NCBI RefSeq assembly: GCF_030530965.1
Contig: NZ_JAUMTY010000068.1
Span: forward strand, 1 to 8,533
Reading direction: 5' to 3'
Origin: Corynebacterium sp.
GTDB lineage: Bacteria; Actinomycetota; Actinomycetes; Mycobacteriales; Mycobacteriaceae
Length of the DNA stretch: 8,533 nt
Within the stretch, counting starts at the first letter, position 1. Every line of letters starts with the position of its first letter. The notes beneath the pieces were generated by a model that saw only the letters and a list, made by a program, of their open reading frames with translations, did not search any database and was not told the DNA's origin. The translations under genes were made by a program, and so were the position numbers. Positions 6,579-8,533 of this stretch are shown piece by piece.

Positions 6579-6651
6579 ACAATTACTCAGCGTTACGTGA
6601 TGATGACGCAGTCTGGTTACTCGGCTACTCGCTGTTCCGGCGCACGTGTGC

Positions 6652-6669
6652 TGAACCACCGATGATTCA
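6652..6669. promoter_or_regulatory. Imperfect inverted repeat, possible operator
   Basis: TGAACCA (6652-6658) and TGATTCA (6663-6669) are inverted repeats matching at six of seven positions around the four-base spacer CCGA. The element lies 88 nt upstream of the pta ATG, a normal place for a repressor site. I cannot assign a regulator. Confidence 0.3.
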
Positions 6670-6673
6670 CCTT

Positions 6674-6689
6674 TGTGGGGTTTGGCACA
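6674..6689. promoter_or_regulatory. GlxR/CRP-like site TGTG-N8-CACA
   Basis: TGTG (6674-6677) and CACA (6686-6689) are eight bases apart, the spacing of the corynebacterial cAMP-dependent regulator GlxR (TGTGANNTANNTCACA). Nine of the twelve defined consensus positions match; the inner A and T of the half-sites and one central base do not. It is 110 nt upstream of the pta start. The overlapping TGGGGT (6676-6681) also resembles a RamA half-site. A plausible but imperfect site. Confidence 0.35.
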
Positions 6690-6739
6690 TATGCGGATAT
6701 ACCCTTCATTATTCCGTTTGTGTGTGTCTTTCGCGACTA

Positions 6740-6752
6740 TTTGCCACTTTCG
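6740..6752 (-). promoter_or_regulatory. Weak RamB-like motif
   Basis: On the minus strand this reads CGAAAGTGGCAAA, which agrees with the remembered RamB consensus (A, A/G, AACTTTGCAAA) at nine of thirteen positions, including the GCAAA end. RamB represses acetate genes in C. glutamicum. The match is too loose to stand alone; the context next to pta is the main support. Confidence 0.2.
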
Positions 6753-6801
6753 CGGGGATTGACGCGGCATGAATTTGCAGTAACGTACCAACGGGCAGCA
6801 G

Positions 6802-6820
6802 GTGGGGCACCCGACCCCAC
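6802..6820. promoter_or_regulatory. RamA-like inverted G/C-tract site
   Basis: GTGGGG (6802-6807) and CCCCAC (6815-6820) form a perfect 6-bp inverted repeat with a seven-base spacer. Inside it, TGGGGC (6803-6808) and ACCCCA (6814-6819) fit the loose RamA patterns (a run of G ending in T or C; A then a run of C). The site ends 18 bases before the fprA extended -10 element and would cover the -35 region of that promoter. Confidence 0.4.
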
Positions 6821-6837
6821 GCCAAAAGTAGACAGAG

Positions 6838-6846
6838 TGGTATAGT
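6838..6846 (+). promoter_or_regulatory. Candidate extended -10 promoter of fprA
   Basis: TGG directly followed by TATAGT (6841-6846) is an extended -10 element (TGN plus a near-consensus hexamer). The expected start of transcription is near 6853, giving a leader of about 70 nt before the fprA ATG. No good -35 hexamer is seen at the usual distance, which is typical of extended -10 promoters. Confidence 0.5.
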
Positions 6847-6925
6847 TTCGTCGGAAAGAATCCGGATACAAGCGCATCGCATTACAAATCTCAATTACAT
6901 CGCAATAAAAGGAGAACCTCAGTCC

Positions 6926-8293
6926 ATGGATCGACCTCTACGTGTGGCCGTCATTGGCTCCGGACCAGCTGGTATTTACGCTTCAGATGCCCTCATGAAG
7001 AAATACGACGGCGACGTCGCCATTGATCTTTTTGAAAAAATGCCAGCCCCCTTTGGCCTTATCCGTTATGGCGTTGCGCCCGACCACCCGCGCATCAAGG
7101 GAATTATTAAGTCTCTCCACAAGGTGATGAACAAACCTGAGCTCCGGTTGATCGGGAATGTGGAATACGGCAAGGACATCACCCTGTCTGAACTCCAGTC
7201 TCTTTACGACGCCGTCATCTTCGCGACGGGGGCCACCGGGGATCGTGCCCTCAACGTCCCTGGCGAGGGTGCCGACGGTTCCTGGGGTGCGGGAGAATTC
7301 GTCGGCTTTTATGACGGCAACCCCCTTTTCCAACGCGATTGGGATTTACACGCCGAGAAAGTCGGAGTTGTTGGCGTCGGTAACGTCGCGGTCGATATCG
7401 CGCGCGTGCTAGCCAAAACTGCCGACGAGCTGCACGTCACTGAAATCCCCGACAACGTGTACGAGGCGCTGAAGAAGAATAAAGCGACGGAAGTCCACAT
7501 GTTCGGGCGGCGTGGGCCCGCGCAGGCAAAATTCACGCCGATGGAGCTCAAGGAACTGGACAAGTCCCCCACTATCCAGGTGATTGTGGACCCCGAGGAC
7601 ATTCAATACGACGAGGCCTCTGAGGCGACGCGTCGGAGTTCCAAGATCCAGGACATGGTGTGCAGCATCCTGGAGCAGTACGCGATCCGCGAGATCGAGG
7701 ACCGCCCCCACAAGCTGTATATCCACTTCTTCGAGTCGCCGGTTGAGATTTTGACCGACGACGGCAAGGTCACCGGGTTGCGCACCGAGCGCACCGAGCT
7801 TGACGGCAACGGTGGGATCCGTGGCACCGGGAAATACAAGGACTGGGAGCTGGGGGCTGTTTATCACGCCGTCGGGTACCGGTCTGACCCCGCCGAGGAG
7901 ATCCCCTTCGACGACAAACACCACGTGATTCCCAACATCGCTGGACGCATCGTGCGCGAGCCCGGGTCGGAGGAAACCCTCGACGGTCTGTACACCACGG
8001 GATGGGTTAAGCGCGGGCCGGTCGGCTTGATCGGAAACACGAAGGGCGACGCAAACGAAACCGTCGACTGTCTGCTGGAAGACCTTGATAATGGCGTGCT
8101 AACCGAACCAGAGACGACGGATCCCGACGCCGTGTTGGGGTTGCTCCGCAATAAGGGCGTCGAGGTGACCTCCTGGGAGGGCTACCACGCGCTCGAGGCG
8201 TACGAGCATGAGCTCGGCGAAAAGGAAGATCGCGAGCGGAAGAAGGTCGTCGAGTGGGACGACATGGTGGTTCACTCGCGCGTGAGTGAGTGA
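6926..8293 (+). CDS. fprA: Ferredoxin/flavodoxin-NADP(+) reductase, FprA (adrenodoxin reductase) type
   Basis: Cytosolic FAD enzyme that transfers electrons between NADPH and ferredoxin-like proteins. In actinobacteria such enzymes supply cytochromes P450 and other ferredoxin-dependent enzymes; the partner here is unknown. The 455-residue length is the usual one for FprA. Visible elements in order: the FAD dinucleotide motif VIGSGPAGIYAS (9-20) with the adrenodoxin-reductase signature FGLIRYGVAPDHP (43-55); FATGA (99-103); the NADPH-binding motif VGVGNVAVDIAR (149-160) with GRRGPAQ (194-200), whose two Arg would bind the 2'-phosphate; and TGWVKRGPVGLIG (358-370) near the FAD ring. The C-terminal part (about 390-455) is a charged helical tail. 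ATG 6926 is chosen because AAAGGAGA (6908-6915) lies just upstream and the FAD motif begins at residue 9. The gene is monocistronic within the window, with its own promoter-like box and a hairpin after it. The C. glutamicum homologue at the same place is called fpr2. Confidence 0.95.
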   Translation: MDRPLRVAVIGSGPAGIYASDALMKKYDGDVAIDLFEKMPAPFGLIRYGVAPDHPRIKGIIKSLHKVMNKPELRLIGNVEYGKDITLSELQSLYDAVIFATGATGDRALNVPGEGADGSWGAGEFVGFYDGNPLFQRDWDLHAEKVGVVGVGNVAVDIARVLAKTADELHVTEIPDNVYEALKKNKATEVHMFGRRGPAQAKFTPMELKELDKSPTIQVIVDPEDIQYDEASEATRRSSKIQDMVCSILEQYAIREIEDRPHKLYIHFFESPVEILTDDGKVTGLRTERTELDGNGGIRGTGKYKDWELGAVYHAVGYRSDPAEEIPFDDKHHVIPNIAGRIVREPGSEETLDGLYTTGWVKRGPVGLIGNTKGDANETVDCLLEDLDNGVLTEPETTDPDAVLGLLRNKGVEVTSWEGYHALEAYEHELGEKEDRERKKVVEWDDMVVHSRVSE

Positions 8294-8299
8294 TGGTGA

Positions 8300-8335
8300 G
8301 CCCCCGGGCTTCGTAGATGACGAAGCTCCGGGGGC
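8300..8335 (+). terminator. Hairpin terminator after fprA
   Basis: GCCCCCGGGCTTCGT (8300-8314) pairs with the arm at 8320-8335 to give 15 base pairs, interrupted only by one bulged T at 8327, around the loop AGATG. It begins seven bases after the fprA stop. No T tract follows, which is common for terminator-like hairpins in high-GC actinobacteria, so factor-assisted or inefficient termination is possible. Confidence 0.7.
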
Positions 8336-8533
8336 AAGTTGCTCTTCGGGGCCAGCTCGGGGTTGGGGGTTTCGGGTTATACGACGAAAATGTGTCCGCG
8401 TGCCGGAAAACTGCGCGGGTATATCAGGGTCGGTTGTGAAAACTGCGGGAGAATATGAGCGAAAAATGGCCGAAAATTGACCATATTCCCCCACACTTTT
8501 ATTTTGGGGCGCGTATTCCCCCGCACTTTTGGG
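8336..8533. other. Non-coding tail after fprA
   Basis: After the fprA hairpin no gene with a ribosome-binding site or recognisable product is visible to the end of the window. The stretch from about 8380 is richer in A and T than the coding regions and holds the mirrored repeat cluster. It is probably intergenic and may include the control region or 3' end of the next gene outside the window. Confidence 0.5.
8407..8530. repeat. Mirrored cluster of four 17-nt elements at the window edge
   Basis: Two + oriented copies, AAAACTGCGCGGGTATA (8407-8423) and AAAACTGCGGGAGAATA (8439-8455), face two copies in the opposite direction, TATTCCCCCACACTTTT (8484-8500) and TATTCCCCCGCACTTTT (8514-8530). The two right copies agree at 16 of 17 bases and are spaced exactly 30 nt apart; the left ones are 32 nt apart. 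The inner left copy matches the reverse complement of the outer right copy at 15 of 17 positions, and the outer left copy at 14. Consensus: AAAA(C/G)TGCGGGGGAATA. The array may continue beyond the window. I see no coding gene here. Confidence 0.6.

Larger units (their letters stand above)
6565..6925. promoter_or_regulatory. Divergent control region between pta-ackA and fprA
   Basis: This 361-nt stretch holds no convincing gene. It must contain the promoters of pta-ackA (minus) and fprA (plus). On the fprA side an extended -10 box is visible near 6838-6846. On the pta side I find no convincing -10/-35 pair; AT-rich candidates such as the minus-strand reading of 6695-6703 (TATATC) are weak. It also holds several symmetric or regulator-like sites, listed separately: an imperfect inverted repeat at 6652-6669, a GlxR-like site at 6674-6689, a RamB-like site at 6740-6752 and a RamA-like G/C-tract pair at 6802-6820. 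In C. glutamicum pta-ackA is known to be controlled by RamA and RamB, which fits. Confidence 0.7.

Noticed and set aside
6411..6791. Minus-strand open frame (126 codons) across the pta start and the divergent gap
   Set aside because: It overlaps the start of pta in another frame and its translation looks like random, Arg/His/Pro-rich sequence. The region is better explained as promoter DNA.
8099..8494. Minus-strand open frame (131 codons) across the fprA end and terminator
   Set aside because: It runs through the end of fprA and the terminator hairpin. Its N-terminal part is produced by the DNA repeat. No ribosome-binding site was seen.
8484..8533. CRISPR array at the window end
   Set aside because: Copies are only 17 nt, differ from each other, come in both orientations and have 13-nt gaps in the direct pair. 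This does not fit repeat-spacer structure.

Overview
The window looks like a piece of a Corynebacterium chromosome (or a very close mycolate-containing actinobacterial relative). The grounds are high GC content, a PknG kinase of the corynebacterial/mycobacterial type, a pta-ackA pair whose proteins closely resemble the C. glutamicum ones as I remember them, and an FprA-type ferredoxin-NADP reductase divergent from pta. That gene order (pknG, then ackA and pta on the opposite strand, then fpr) matches the C. glutamicum locus from memory. The species cannot be named from the sequence.

Layout. 1-2307 (+): pknG, cut off at its 5' end by the window edge. 2308-2456: a gap with short palindromes and a weak candidate promoter. 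2457-3275 (+): a secreted L,D-transpeptidase. 3276-3473: a gap with a tandem 14-nt duplication and a clear intrinsic terminator whose 5' flank also carries a TATAGT box. 3474-3686 (+): a 70-residue, two-helix membrane protein. 3730-5016 (-) and 5038-6564 (-): ackA and pta, with pta first in transcription and 21 nt between them. 6565-6925: a 361-nt divergent control region. 6926-8293 (+): fprA, followed by a 15-bp hairpin terminator. 8336-8533: a non-coding tail with two inverted and two direct copies of a 17-nt element, truncated by the window end.

How the genes relate. PknG controls 2-oxoglutarate dehydrogenase through the FHA protein OdhI (GarA in mycobacteria), so it sets the flux between glutamate and the TCA cycle. 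Pta-AckA interconvert acetyl-CoA, acetyl phosphate and acetate, gaining or spending ATP. FprA moves electrons between NADPH and ferredoxin-type partners. These are central carbon, nitrogen and redox functions. The L,D-transpeptidase and the small membrane protein concern the cell envelope and look inserted between pknG and ackA compared with C. glutamicum.

This is mostly a core, housekeeping region. I see no CRISPR array, transposase, tRNA, rRNA or defence system, and no new multi-gene system. The points most worth a second look are: a PknG with no rubredoxin module and no cysteine in its visible sequence; an L,D-transpeptidase with Ala in place of His in the Ser-His-Gly-Cys motif; a promoter-like box overlapping a terminator; palindromes and regulator-like sites in the pta/fprA gap; and the mirrored repeat cluster at the right edge.
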